Of a stretch of 64,000 nt of DNA, positions 7,673 to 16,189 are shown in pieces (position 1 is the stretch's first letter; every line of letters begins with the position of its first letter). The notes beneath the pieces are model-generated. The model made no database searches. It was not told the origin of the DNA and saw nothing but the letters and a program-made list of their open reading frames with translations. The stretch comes from Christiangramia forsetii KT0803. Lineage in GTDB: Bacteria; Bacteroidota; Bacteroidia; Flavobacteriales; Flavobacteriaceae. A program made the translations under genes and the position numbers. The stretch spans positions 1,364,001 through 1,428,000 of the forward strand of contig NC_008571.1 of assembly GCF_000060345.1 (NCBI RefSeq). Direction: 5' to 3'.

Positions 7673-9019
7673 TTAAAGCATATGAGGGATATCTGATGAC
7701 AGAGTTGGATACGTAAATATCATCGTCCTTAACTCATTAATTTTCATTTTGGTCTTTATCGCCATGGCGAATAAATTGATGGTTTCTTCCGCGTTAGGGC
7801 CTATTAGATGTGCGCCAAGAATAGTCTGATTTTCTTTATTAATGATGGTTTTATAGGCATATTCCTTAACATTCAGTCTTTTTGCATTGAACCAGCTTTC
7901 CGCATGGTTATAATTGACCTGATATTCTATCTGTTTTGATTTGGCTTCTGCTTCGGTTAATCCTACTGATGCCAGGATAGGCAAAGTAAAAACTACAGAA
8001 GGCATTGGGGGATAATTGACTTTTTTCTTGTTCCCTTTGATGATATTTGATGCCACAATATGCCCTTCCATTACTGCAACAGGTGTAAGGGGTAATCCTC
8101 TTGAATCTGCCGAATCTCCCGCTGCATAAATATTAGGGTTAGAGGTACTTTGAAGGTATTCGTTGACTGTGATTCCTTTTTTTGAAAAAGAGATGCCAGC
8201 TTTTTCCAAATCTAAATCAAAGATAGCGGGAGGACGACCGGCTGAGTTAAAGACTGATGCTGTTTTATACGTGGTCTCTTTTCCATTTGATTTTCCAGTT
8301 ACTACATAATGGTCTTCTTTCTTTTCAATTTTAGAGACTTCGGTTTCCAAAACCAGTTTAATTCCTAGCTTTCGGGTTGCGTCCACAAGATGTTGTACAA
8401 TGTCACGATCAAAGTTTTCCAATGGAAATTCTCCACGATGTAATATAGTTACATCGGCACCAGCCCGTGCAGCGATATGAGCAAATTCAAAGGCAATGTA
8501 GCCACCTCCAATAAATAAAAGTGATTTAGGTAGCTTTTTTAGGTTAAGGAAATCTGTACTTGAAAGTGCCAAATTTCCACCTTCAAAATCCAGTACCCGG
8601 GGTTTTGCACCTGTTGCGATTACGAATTTATCAGCTTCAATAACTTCATCACCTACCTGTAAGGTGTTATCAGATAAAAATTTAGCTGAAGTGTGATAGG
8701 TATCTATGTCTTTATTCTTATATCCTTTTTCAATTTTAGGAGGCATGGCATCGACAAAAGATTCTTTAAAAGCCATAATATCTTCCCAATTGACTTCTGG
8801 TACGGTATCTATTCCATTTCCTTTAAGCCTTTGCGCAAAATCACGTACTTCAGTTGCTCCTATAATCACCTTTTTAGGATCACAGCCTCTTAGGGCACAG
8901 GTTCCACCGTAGGGAAGTTCATCAGTAATGCCCACCTTTAGGCCTTTGGAGGCACATTTATTAGCAACAGTCATACCCGACATCCCGGAACCTATTACAA
9001 ATACATCATATTTTTTCAT
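7673..9019 (-). CDS. FAD/NAD(P) disulfide oxidoreductase, mercuric-reductase-like
   Basis: A 448-residue flavoprotein of the glutathione/mercuric reductase class. It has an N-terminal FAD motif VIGSGMSG, the redox disulfide in GGTCALRGCDPKK (C-x4-C), a second nucleotide motif LFIGGGYIAFEFA, the FAD-binding GD motif (IYAAGDSA), and a C-terminal dimerization domain. Its place directly after merTP in an ArsR-controlled operon suggests Hg(II) reduction. Two MerA hallmarks are missing: there is no N-terminal HMA domain, and the C-terminus (YPTLSSDIPHML) lacks the vicinal Cys pair that hands Hg(II) to the active site. It could therefore be a general thiol reductase serving the operon. It abuts merTP with no gap. 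Confidence 0.85.
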   Translation of the reverse strand: MKKYDVFVIGSGMSGMTVANKCASKGLKVGITDELPYGGTCALRGCDPKKVIIGATEVRDFAQRLKGNGIDTVPEVNWEDIMAFKESFVDAMPPKIEKGYKNKDIDTYHTSAKFLSDNTLQVGDEVIEADKFVIATGAKPRVLDFEGGNLALSSTDFLNLKKLPKSLLFIGGGYIAFEFAHIAARAGADVTILHRGEFPLENFDRDIVQHLVDATRKLGIKLVLETEVSKIEKKEDHYVVTGKSNGKETTYKTASVFNSAGRPPAIFDLDLEKAGISFSKKGITVNEYLQSTSNPNIYAAGDSADSRGLPLTPVAVMEGHIVASNIIKGNKKKVNYPPMPSVVFTLPILASVGLTEAEAKSKQIEYQVNYNHAESWFNAKRLNVKEYAYKTIINKENQTILGAHLIGPNAEETINLFAMAIKTKMKINELRTMIFTYPTLSSDIPHML

Positions 9020-9643
9020 CTACTTCTCTTTTTTATTTTCTGTATCGATTACTTTATAACCAGTTGTATTTATTGCTTTTCTGATTGCGGTTAAATCGAC
9101 TTTAGTTTTATCATATTCTACCACGGTATTACTATTTGCGTAACTCGCCTTGACTGATAAAATACCATCCAGATTATTTACCTCACTTTCTACGTGGGCT
9201 TCACAGCCTGCGCAGGTCATTCCCTCAACTTCAAAGGTGTGCTTTATTATGTTTGATTGAGAAACATACACTATATCTTTACTGGGCTGTGAATAAAATA
9301 TATTGGAATAATAAGGGAAAGCCAGCATCAATCCGGCAAATACTGTTACCATGAACAGAAAATTTTTGGACTGCCAAAAAGATGGTTTTTCTTCCTCATC
9401 ACAGGCACAATCTATTTCTTCTTGTGTTTTAGGTTTCAATTTTAAATACCAGGCCAAACCAAGAATTCCTATAGTAAGCGCAATCAAATAAGGACGAAAA
9501 GGTTCTATCCAGGAAAATGTGGTGACAAGTCCACTACTACCTGCTAAAATTGCCAGGAGGGGAGTAATACAACATACGGAAGCAGTTACTGCAGTAAGCA
9601 TGCTAACAAAAGCTGTGCTATTTGACTTATTGGAAGATTTCAT
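9020..9643 (-). CDS. merTP: Mercuric transport fusion protein MerTP
   Basis: A 207-residue fusion of a MerT-like membrane domain and a MerP-like HMA domain. The membrane part has a vicinal Cys pair in helix 1 (VTASVCCITPLLAIL), helices near 45-65 and 93-112, and a second Cys pair in the loop (DCACDEEE). The C-terminal HMA domain (about residues 132-200) carries GMTCAGC. In mercury operons these parts capture Hg(II) in the periplasm and pass it inward. The gene lies one base after the ArsR-type regulator and directly before the disulfide reductase, so the unit is a compact mercury operon of flavobacterial type. Confidence 0.92.
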   Translation of the reverse strand: MKSSNKSNSTAFVSMLTAVTASVCCITPLLAILAGSSGLVTTFSWIEPFRPYLIALTIGILGLAWYLKLKPKTQEEIDCACDEEEKPSFWQSKNFLFMVTVFAGLMLAFPYYSNIFYSQPSKDIVYVSQSNIIKHTFEVEGMTCAGCEAHVESEVNNLDGILSVKASYANSNTVVEYDKTKVDLTAIRKAINTTGYKVIDTENKKEK

Positions 9644-9644
9644 T

Positions 9645-10010
9645 TTACGCAGTTTTTTTTACCATTTTGATTGTAGTGAAAACAGCATTAAGTAGAGCTG
9701 TTTTATCCTTCACTAATGAATAGTACAAAGTTTGCCCCTCTCGTCTTGAGGAGATAAAACCTGCATCTTTAATTTTGCGGATGTGTTGGGATATTGCCGG
9801 TACACTCATTTCTAAAATATCAGCAATATCACAAGGACATAATTCGTCTTCCATGTTCAAGAGGAATAAAATTTTTAAGCGTACCTCGCTACCAGCAATC
9901 GATAGTAGTTTGGTCATATCTTTAAAATTATCATCCATTCTTTCCAAAGTGTTTTTACAATTAAGAAGTTGTTGATGATCAGCTTGGGCTCTTGTACACG
10001 AAATTTCCAT
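9645..10010 (-). CDS. ArsR/SmtB-family metalloregulator of the mercury operon
   Basis: About 122 residues from the ATG at 10010; an in-frame TTG two codons upstream is less likely. A winged-helix domain occupies residues 33-110, with LSIAGSEVRLKILFLL, the metal-type motif ELCPCDIADIL (C-x-C before the recognition helix, as in ArsR alpha-3 sites) and DNA-contacting VPAISQHIRKIKDAGFISS. An additional Cys near the N-terminus (ISCTRA) may complete a thiolate site. Such ArsR proteins replace MerR in Bacteroidota mercury operons. A perfect 10-bp inverted repeat overlapping its own -33 box (10053-10074) is the probable operator, so it should repress the operon until metal is bound. Confidence 0.88.
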   Translation of the reverse strand: MEISCTRAQADHQQLLNCKNTLERMDDNFKDMTKLLSIAGSEVRLKILFLLNMEDELCPCDIADILEMSVPAISQHIRKIKDAGFISSRREGQTLYYSLVKDKTALLNAVFTTIKMVKKTA

Positions 10011-10032
10011 GGTCAATCTTTGATTTAGACTT

Positions 10033-10074
10033 CAAAGTTATAATAAAATAAGTATTTAAGCAAATGCTTAAATA
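10033..10074 (-). promoter_or_regulatory. Mercury operon promoter with ArsR-type operator
   Basis: On the minus strand TTTG (10061-10064) and a perfect TAnnTTTG box TAACTTTG (10033-10040) are 20 bases apart, the normal spacing. A perfect inverted repeat, TATTTAAGCA (10053-10062), AA, TGCTTAAATA (10065-10074), covers the -33 box, the expected place for an ArsR-type repressor. The operon start at 10010 is 22 bases beyond the -7 box. Confidence 0.8.
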
Positions 10075-10495
10075 TAATCTTGGAAACCGTATATTTGATT
10101 CATATGTAAATCCTATAAGAAAGTGGGAGGGACTCTAAATTGACAATTACTCGCAGAAAATATTTAAAAATAATTTATTTATACTGAAATAAATTTCAAA
10201 CCATCATGAGAGGAAATATTGGTACTTCAATTTAGAGGAAGTTACTGTTTTTCTTTACCACAGGGGAGAATGTTGTTTCGAAATATCAATTCATGAAAGC
10301 AATTTTTGCAGATACGGCTACCAAAACACCGGTATCCTAATTTAAATGAAGCATTGGTAAATATACTTTGGGATAATATCAATTATCCCAAAGTATATTT
10401 ACTAAAACCACTTAATTCATAAATTCTAGGTGAATGCTCCTTTGTGGATCCGTCAATTTAAGGTACCACTCTTGTCTTTAGAATTCCCATCTTGG
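10075..10495. other. Gap between mercury operon and thiolase
   Basis: About 420 bases with no convincing gene. It holds the long perfect hairpin at 10357-10402, listed separately. The rest is AT-rich, with only short frames (for example a 15-codon one near 10292). No promoter or transposon end was recognised with confidence. Confidence 0.5.
10357..10402. repeat. Perfect 21-bp inverted repeat with 4-nt loop
   Basis: The arms at 10357-10377 and 10382-10402 are exact reverse complements, each containing ATACTTTGGGATAAT, with loop ATCA. It lies about 95 bases beyond the thiolase stop codon. No T run follows on either strand, so it is not a classical terminator. It may be a 3'-end stabilising hairpin, a protein-binding palindrome, or the scar of a small mobile element. 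Confidence 0.75.
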
Positions 10496-11761
10496 TTAAG
10501 ATTCTAACAGCATTACTGTACCAAGTCCGCCATCAGCACATACACTTACAATAGCTCTTTTTCCCGTCCCTCTTTTTGCCAGCTCTTTGATCGCCTGGTT
10601 AATAATTCTGGCGCCGGTTGCGGCAAAAGGATGGCCTATGGCTATGCTGCCACCATTCGGATTTATATTTTTCCGGGGAAACTCACCGAAATCGAACGAA
10701 GTGCCCACTTTTTTCAAATGCTCCTTATCCTCAAGTAATTGAATGTTTGCAACAACCTGAGCTCCAAATGCTTCGTGAATTTCCCATAGGTCAATTTCAT
10801 TATAGCTAAGTTTATGTCGTTCCAATAACCTGGGTATGGCATAGGTTGTCGCCATTAACAGCCCATCTTCCTCAATATTTACAGCAGCAATTTCCCAATC
10901 GATAAGTTTTACGGCATATGAATCCTTTGGGAACTTTTCTTTTCCTTTTTCCTTACATACCCATAATCCCGCGGCACCATCAGTAAGTAATGAAGAGTTC
11001 CCTGCGGTAAGGGTGCCATTCCCGGATTCTTTATCAAAAACGGGATTTAAAGAACTTAGTTTTTCCAGGTTAGTATCCTCCCGTGGTATGGTATCACGAT
11101 CTAATCCTTTAACCGGGGTGATGAGATCAGCGAAAAACCCATCTTTGCGGGCTTTAATATAATTTTGATGGCTTTTAAGAGCTATTTCGTCCTGTGGTTT
11201 TCTTTTTATATCAAGCCGCTTGGTAGTAATTTCTGAATGTTCTCCCATACTCAAGCCTGTACTTCTATTAGAAACACTGGGAATAAACAAGCGAATATTT
11301 CCAAATTTCAAATCTTTAAGTTTCCCTATTTTTTCCTTGAAACTTTTTGCTTGAAAAAGTCTTCTTAACCAATCTGAAAAATCCTGGTTTAATCCCAACT
11401 GAATCCTACTCATACTTTCCGTTCCACCAGCCAATGCAATTTGATCCTCATTTATTAGGGAAGCAGCTTCAATCGCAGCCATCATACTGGTACTACAGGC
11501 CATGATAGTGGTAAAAGCGGGAATGGTTTGATCCAGCCCGGCATCCATTATAATTTCACGGGCTAAATTACTGTACCCAAGATTAGGTGCGACAGAGCCC
11601 CATATTAATAAATCGGGATTCAATTTTTTATTTTCTATCATTGCTTTAACCACCGGGAGGGATAAATTTATTACATCCAGATCCTTTAATTCTTTATCAA
11701 CCTTCGCAAAAGAGGTTCTCACTCCGGCTATTAGCCAAACGGTATCAACTGTTGTTTTCAT
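10496..11761 (-). CDS. Thiolase-family acetyl-CoA acyltransferase
   Basis: A 421-residue thiolase. The nucleophilic Cys is in MACSTSMMAAIEAA (about residue 88), the catalytic His in EIHEAFGAQ (about 328), and the second Cys in CADGGLGTVML near the C-terminus, with the GHPFAATGAR motif before it. It catalyses thiolytic cleavage or Claisen condensation of acyl-CoA; the length and sequence fit the FadI/FadA-like group. No metal link is evident. It is transcribed alone, divergent from the copper operon, and looks like an ordinary metabolic gene between two resistance operons, perhaps marking an old junction. Confidence 0.85.
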   Translation of the reverse strand: MKTTVDTVWLIAGVRTSFAKVDKELKDLDVINLSLPVVKAMIENKKLNPDLLIWGSVAPNLGYSNLAREIIMDAGLDQTIPAFTTIMACSTSMMAAIEAASLINEDQIALAGGTESMSRIQLGLNQDFSDWLRRLFQAKSFKEKIGKLKDLKFGNIRLFIPSVSNRSTGLSMGEHSEITTKRLDIKRKPQDEIALKSHQNYIKARKDGFFADLITPVKGLDRDTIPREDTNLEKLSSLNPVFDKESGNGTLTAGNSSLLTDGAAGLWVCKEKGKEKFPKDSYAVKLIDWEIAAVNIEEDGLLMATTYAIPRLLERHKLSYNEIDLWEIHEAFGAQVVANIQLLEDKEHLKKVGTSFDFGEFPRKNINPNGGSIAIGHPFAATGARIINQAIKELAKRGTGKRAIVSVCADGGLGTVMLLES

Positions 11762-11908
11762 ATTAATTATATTTATGTAATATACAAACTAAATAAAATT
11801 GTGTATCTAATGGTTTAAAAATATAATTGATCTGTTTTCAATAAGTTGAAGTAATTAGAACTAATTCGATCAATTTTTTGATAGAGTAAAAAGTTGAATT
11901 AATTTTCT

Positions 11909-11916
11909 TATCTTTG
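11909..11916 (+). promoter_or_regulatory. TAnnTTTG box before the HYC_CC_PP gene
   Basis: TATCTTTG matches the Bacteroidota -7 box exactly and ends 9 bases before the ATG at 11926, which would give a very short leader. No -33 TTTG stands at the proper distance, so an activator could be needed. Confidence 0.4.
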
Positions 11917-11925
11917 CGGTTAATA

Positions 11926-12345
11926 ATGAAGAAAGGATTTAATAAAATACTATCAATGACCCTGGCACTACTCGTGTTTGGCACCTCAATTACTTATGCG
12001 GTGGAAATGCATTTTTGTGCTGAAAATTTAGTAGATTTTTCCTTTTTCAACAATTCTTCTAATTGCGCAGAATTAGACAGTAATGAAGAATTAATAGAAA
12101 TTTGTGCGGTCTCAGAAGTACCTTGTTGCAATAGCGAACAAGTTGTAATTGAGGGTCAGGATACTTTGGTGAAATCTAATTTTGAAGATCTCACCTATAA
12201 TCAGCAACTTTTCTTAACCTCATTTGGTTATTCTTTTATTAATCTATTTGAAGGATTGGAGAGAAATGTTGTACCTTTTGCCTCCTATATTCCACCACTC
12301 CTGGTACGGGATATTCTAATTTTAGATCAGACTTTCCTTATTTGA
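11926..12345 (+). CDS. HYC_CC_PP-family small exported protein
   Basis: About 139 residues from the ATG at 11926. A signal peptide or anchor helix (NKILSMTLALLVFGTSITYAV) is followed by HFC (near residue 28), a CC pair (VPCCNSEQ, near 66) and a PP pair (YIPPLL, near 122), the three motifs that give the HYC_CC_PP family its name. Members precede CusA-type efflux genes in Bacteroidota; the Cys and His residues suggest metal binding at the periplasmic face. It begins the long plus-strand copper cluster, 103 bases before the RND pump. The molecular role is unknown. Confidence 0.82.
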   Translation: MKKGFNKILSMTLALLVFGTSITYAVEMHFCAENLVDFSFFNNSSNCAELDSNEELIEICAVSEVPCCNSEQVVIEGQDTLVKSNFEDLTYNQQLFLTSFGYSFINLFEGLERNVVPFASYIPPLLVRDILILDQTFLI

Positions 12346-12448
12346 TTTTTTAAGTATTATAAAATTAGCCCATCGGTATTTCTGATGCAGGCTTTTCTAT
12401 GCTTATTTCTTTTTAAGAAGTATTTATAATTACTTAATAATCAAATAT

Positions 12449-15400
12449 ATGCTAAATAAAAGTATAAAATTTTTAATAGAAAACAAGCTGGTAGCTATAT
12501 TGCTATTAGTACTATTTGTCGGTTGGGGAGTGGTTAACGCCCCGTTCGATTGGGGAACCGGGATTTTACCAAGTGATCCGGTAGCCGTTGATGCTATTCC
12601 TGATATAGGTGAAAATCAACAAATTGTATATACAAAATGGGATGGAAGATCCCCTCAGGATATAGAAGATCAAATTACCTATCCACTTACTACTTCTTTA
12701 CTAGGTATCCCGGGAGTAAAGACTATCCGAAGTTCATCAATGTTCGGCTTCTCCGCAATTTATATCATTTTTGAAGAAGACATAGAATTTTATTGGAGCC
12801 GTAGCCGTATCCTGGAAAAATTAAATTCCCTGCCCTCTGGATTGCTTCCAGAAGATGTTAATCCTTCATTAGGACCAGATGCCACTGGCTTAGGGCAAAT
12901 ATTCTGGTACACACTTGAAGGCAGGGATAAAGATGGAAATGTAACCGGGGGATGGGATTTACATGAATTAAGGAGTATTCAGGATTTTTATGTAAAATAC
13001 GCTTTATCTGGTGCTAGCGGTGTGTCAGAGGTTGCTTCGATAGGTGGTTTTGTTCAGGAGTATCAAATAGATGTAGATCCGGAATTAATGCGCCAATATA
13101 ATATAGGCCTACAAAAAGTTGTAGAAGCGACACGGAAAAGTAACCGGGATATTGGAGCCCAGACCCTAGAAATTAATAAAGCAGAATATCTTGTTCGTGG
13201 CCTGGGATATATTGAATCTATAGAAGATATACAAAATGCTGTTGTAACATCTGAAGAATTTGCCTCTATTCGGATAAAAGATATCGCTAAGGTTACCTTA
13301 GGCCCCAAGACCCGCCGTGGTCTCCTGGATAAAGAAGGAGCTGAAGTGGTAGGTGGTGTTGTGGTTGCCCGCTACGGGGCGAACCCACTAGAAGTAATTA
13401 ATAATGTTAAAGACAAGATAAATGAAATAAGTGCAGGATTACCTTCAAAAGAATTGAGTGACGGAAGGACATCCCAGGTTACCATAGTTCCGTTTTATGA
13501 TCGTACCGAGCTTATCCAGGAAACACTGGGGACATTAAATGAAGCGCTAACCCTTGAAATCCTTATTACCGTCCTGGTGATTATCATAATGGTCTTCAAT
13601 CTTAGAGCCTCCATTCTCATCTCCGGATTGTTGCCAGTCGCAGTCTTAATGGTATTCATATCTATGAAACTCTTTGGAGTACCCGCCAATATAGTGGCAC
13701 TATCTGGAATAGCAATTGCCATTGGTACTATGGTAGATGTCGGGGTAATACTTTCAGAAAATATTATCAGGCATCTGGATGAGGATAAGGACCGGTTATC
13801 CATTAATGAAATAGTTTATAATGCTACGGCAGAGGTCTCAGGGGCTATTTTAACAGCGGTTCTGACTACAATTATCAGCTTCCTTCCCGTTTTCACCATG
13901 GTTGGTGCAGAAGGAAAATTGTTCCGGCCACTTGCTTTTACCAAAACAATGGCTTTGACAGCATCGCTCGTTGTGGCCTTATTTTTAATCCCACCTTTCG
14001 CGGCAATATTTTTCAAAAAAAGAAATATTAAGACAGTGGCCGGTTATACGGTTAACGCTATCGTAATTGCCCTGGGGATTACCGCGCTTATTTTTGGACA
14101 TGTATTAGGCCTGGTACTGGTGGCATTTGGAATCACCGGAATTCTTCTTCTTAAAAAGAAGATTTCGCCAAAACGATCCAATTTGATTAATATTATTATT
14201 TCAAGTTTTACCATAGTTTATCTTCTCGCAGCTTACTGGAGACCGCTTGGTTTTGACCGAAGTATATTTATGAACCTCATATTTGTGAGTTTAATTGCTT
14301 TCGGACTGCTGGGAACATTCGCCGTTTTCAGAAGATATTATACCAGGATCCTAAGATGGACCTTAAGAAATAAAATATTGTTTTTATCCATTCCTACGGC
14401 TATTGTAATTTTTGGGGTGGTGATAATGCAAAATACGGGTAAGGAATTTATGCCTTCCCTTAACGAAGGTTCCTTTCTATTGATGCCTACTTCCATGCCA
14501 CACGCAGGGGTAGAAGAGAACAAGCGGATTTTAAGGCAACTGGATATGGCCGTGGCCAATATTCCTGAAGTAAAAACGGTAGTTGGTAAAGCCGGACGTA
14601 CAGAATCAGCTTTAGATCCAGCGCCACTGTCTATGTACGAGAATATTATTCAGTATAAATCTGAATATATGCGCAATGAAGAGGGGGAACGCCAACGCTA
14701 CAGGGTAAACGAGGATGGCCTTTTTATACTTGATGATGGAAAATTAAGTATCAATCCCAATTTAGAGATAGATGAAGATGCAGATGGATATGCCCAGGAT
14801 AAACTCAGGGATCCGTTTTCTCTAAAAAGAGAAGACCTGATCCCGGATGAAGATGGGGAGTATTTTAGAACATGGCGCCCGGAAATAAAATCGGCTGACG
14901 ATATATGGAATGAGATTGTAAGGGTTACCAAACTTCCAGGTATTACTTCGGCCCCTAAGCTTCAACCTATTGAAACAAGACTCGTAATGCTGCAAACAGG
15001 AATGCGTGCTCCTATGGGTATTAAAGTGAAAGGGCAGGACCTTAGGGAAATTGAAGCCTTTGGGTTGAAACTTGAAGAGATCATAAAAGAAGCGGAGGGT
15101 GTTAAAGATGAAGCTGTTTTTGCTGACCGTATTGTAGGAAAGCCCTATCTACTTATTGATATAAATAGGGAACGTTTAGCCAGGTACGGAATTGCGATAG
15201 AAGATGTCCAGCGTACCCTCCAGGTTGCCATTGGGGGAATGCAAATTACAGAGACTGTTGAAGGGCGTGAACGTTATGGTGTTAGGGTAAGGTATCCCCG
15301 CGAATTACGGGAAAACCCCCAGGATATAAAGGATATTTATGTGCCGGTGCAAAATGGCAGTCCTGTTCCTTTGGGAGAACTGGTAGACGTACGCTATGAA

Positions 15401-16189
15401 CAGGGTCCCCAGGTTATTAAAAGTGAAGATACTTTTTTAATCGGCTATGTATTATTTGATAAATTAGATGGGTTTGCAGAGGTAAACGTCGTAGAAAATG
15501 CTCAGGCAGTAATCCAGGAGAAAATAGATTCTGGTGAACTTGTGGTGCCTAAGGGGATTACTTATCGATTTACCGGTACCTATGAAAATCAGCTCCGTGC
15601 AGAGAAAACCTTGTCTATAGTTGTGCCTCTGGCACTGGTTATCATTTTCCTGATCCTGTATTTTCAGTTTAAATCTGTTTCTACTTCATTAATGGTCTTT
15701 ACCGGTATCGCGGTAGCTTTTGCCGGAGGGTTTCTGATGATCTGGTTTTATGGCCAGGATTGGTTCTTAGATTTCAACTTTTTTGGTGAAAATCTACGGA
15801 ACCTGTTCCAGATACACCCTATTAACCTAAGTGTGGCCGTATGGGTTGGTTTTATAGCCCTTTTTGGAATCGCCACCGATGACGGGGTAGTTATGGCCAC
15901 CTACCTAACACAAACCTTTGATAGAAATGATCCAGAAAATAAGGACGAGATAAGGGATTCTATTGTTGAGGCGGGTGAGAAAAGGATTCGACCTTGTCTA
16001 ATGACCACGGCAACAACCATTCTAGCCTTATTGCCCATATTAACATCAACAGGGCGGGGTAGTGATATCATGATACCTATGGCAATACCCAGCTTTGGCG
16101 GGATGCTCATCGCCCTTATGACACTCTTCGTGGTACCTGTATTGTTTAGTTGGAAAAAAGAATTTGCACTTAAAAGAAAGAACAAATGA
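12449..16189 (+). CDS. cusA: CusA/CzcA-type heavy-metal RND efflux permease
   Basis: A 1246-residue inner-membrane pump. The first helix is at residues 11-31, and the porter domain follows with ITYPLTTSLLGIPGVKTIRSSS, diagnostic of metal RND pumps. The proton-relay region is near GIAIAIGTMVDVGVILSENIIRHL, and a second DD lies in FGIATDDGVVMATYL (about 1143-1150). Methionines in the segment PIETRLVMLQTGMRAPMGIKV fit the Cu(I)/Ag(I) subgroup. It is about 200 residues longer than CusA: extra membrane segments fall near 525-630 and an acidic insert near 731-817. It works with the outer-membrane and adaptor proteins encoded next; its stop overlaps the next start by 4 bases. Confidence 0.93.
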   Translation: MLNKSIKFLIENKLVAILLLVLFVGWGVVNAPFDWGTGILPSDPVAVDAIPDIGENQQIVYTKWDGRSPQDIEDQITYPLTTSLLGIPGVKTIRSSSMFGFSAIYIIFEEDIEFYWSRSRILEKLNSLPSGLLPEDVNPSLGPDATGLGQIFWYTLEGRDKDGNVTGGWDLHELRSIQDFYVKYALSGASGVSEVASIGGFVQEYQIDVDPELMRQYNIGLQKVVEATRKSNRDIGAQTLEINKAEYLVRGLGYIESIEDIQNAVVTSEEFASIRIKDIAKVTLGPKTRRGLLDKEGAEVVGGVVVARYGANPLEVINNVKDKINEISAGLPSKELSDGRTSQVTIVPFYDRTELIQETLGTLNEALTLEILITVLVIIIMVFNLRASILISGLLPVAVLMVFISMKLFGVPANIVALSGIAIAIGTMVDVGVILSENIIRHLDEDKDRLSINEIVYNATAEVSGAILTAVLTTIISFLPVFTMVGAEGKLFRPLAFTKTMALTASLVVALFLIPPFAAIFFKKRNIKTVAGYTVNAIVIALGITALIFGHVLGLVLVAFGITGILLLKKKISPKRSNLINIIISSFTIVYLLAAYWRPLGFDRSIFMNLIFVSLIAFGLLGTFAVFRRYYTRILRWTLRNKILFLSIPTAIVIFGVVIMQNTGKEFMPSLNEGSFLLMPTSMPHAGVEENKRILRQLDMAVANIPEVKTVVGKAGRTESALDPAPLSMYENIIQYKSEYMRNEEGERQRYRVNEDGLFILDDGKLSINPNLEIDEDADGYAQDKLRDPFSLKREDLIPDEDGEYFRTWRPEIKSADDIWNEIVRVTKLPGITSAPKLQPIETRLVMLQTGMRAPMGIKVKGQDLREIEAFGLKLEEIIKEAEGVKDEAVFADRIVGKPYLLIDINRERLARYGIAIEDVQRTLQVAIGGMQITETVEGRERYGVRVRYPRELRENPQDIKDIYVPVQNGSPVPLGELVDVRYEQGPQVIKSEDTFLIGYVLFDKLDGFAEVNVVENAQAVIQEKIDSGELVVPKGITYRFTGTYENQLRAEKTLSIVVPLALVIIFLILYFQFKSVSTSLMVFTGIAVAFAGGFLMIWFYGQDWFLDFNFFGENLRNLFQIHPINLSVAVWVGFIALFGIATDDGVVMATYLTQTFDRNDPENKDEIRDSIVEAGEKRIRPCLMTTATTILALLPILTSTGRGSDIMIPMAIPSFGGMLIALMTLFVVPVLFSWKKEFALKRKNK

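Noticed and set aside
10496-11761. Thiolase as part of a metal operon
   Set aside because: It is on its own strand with a large gap on each side and no metal motif.
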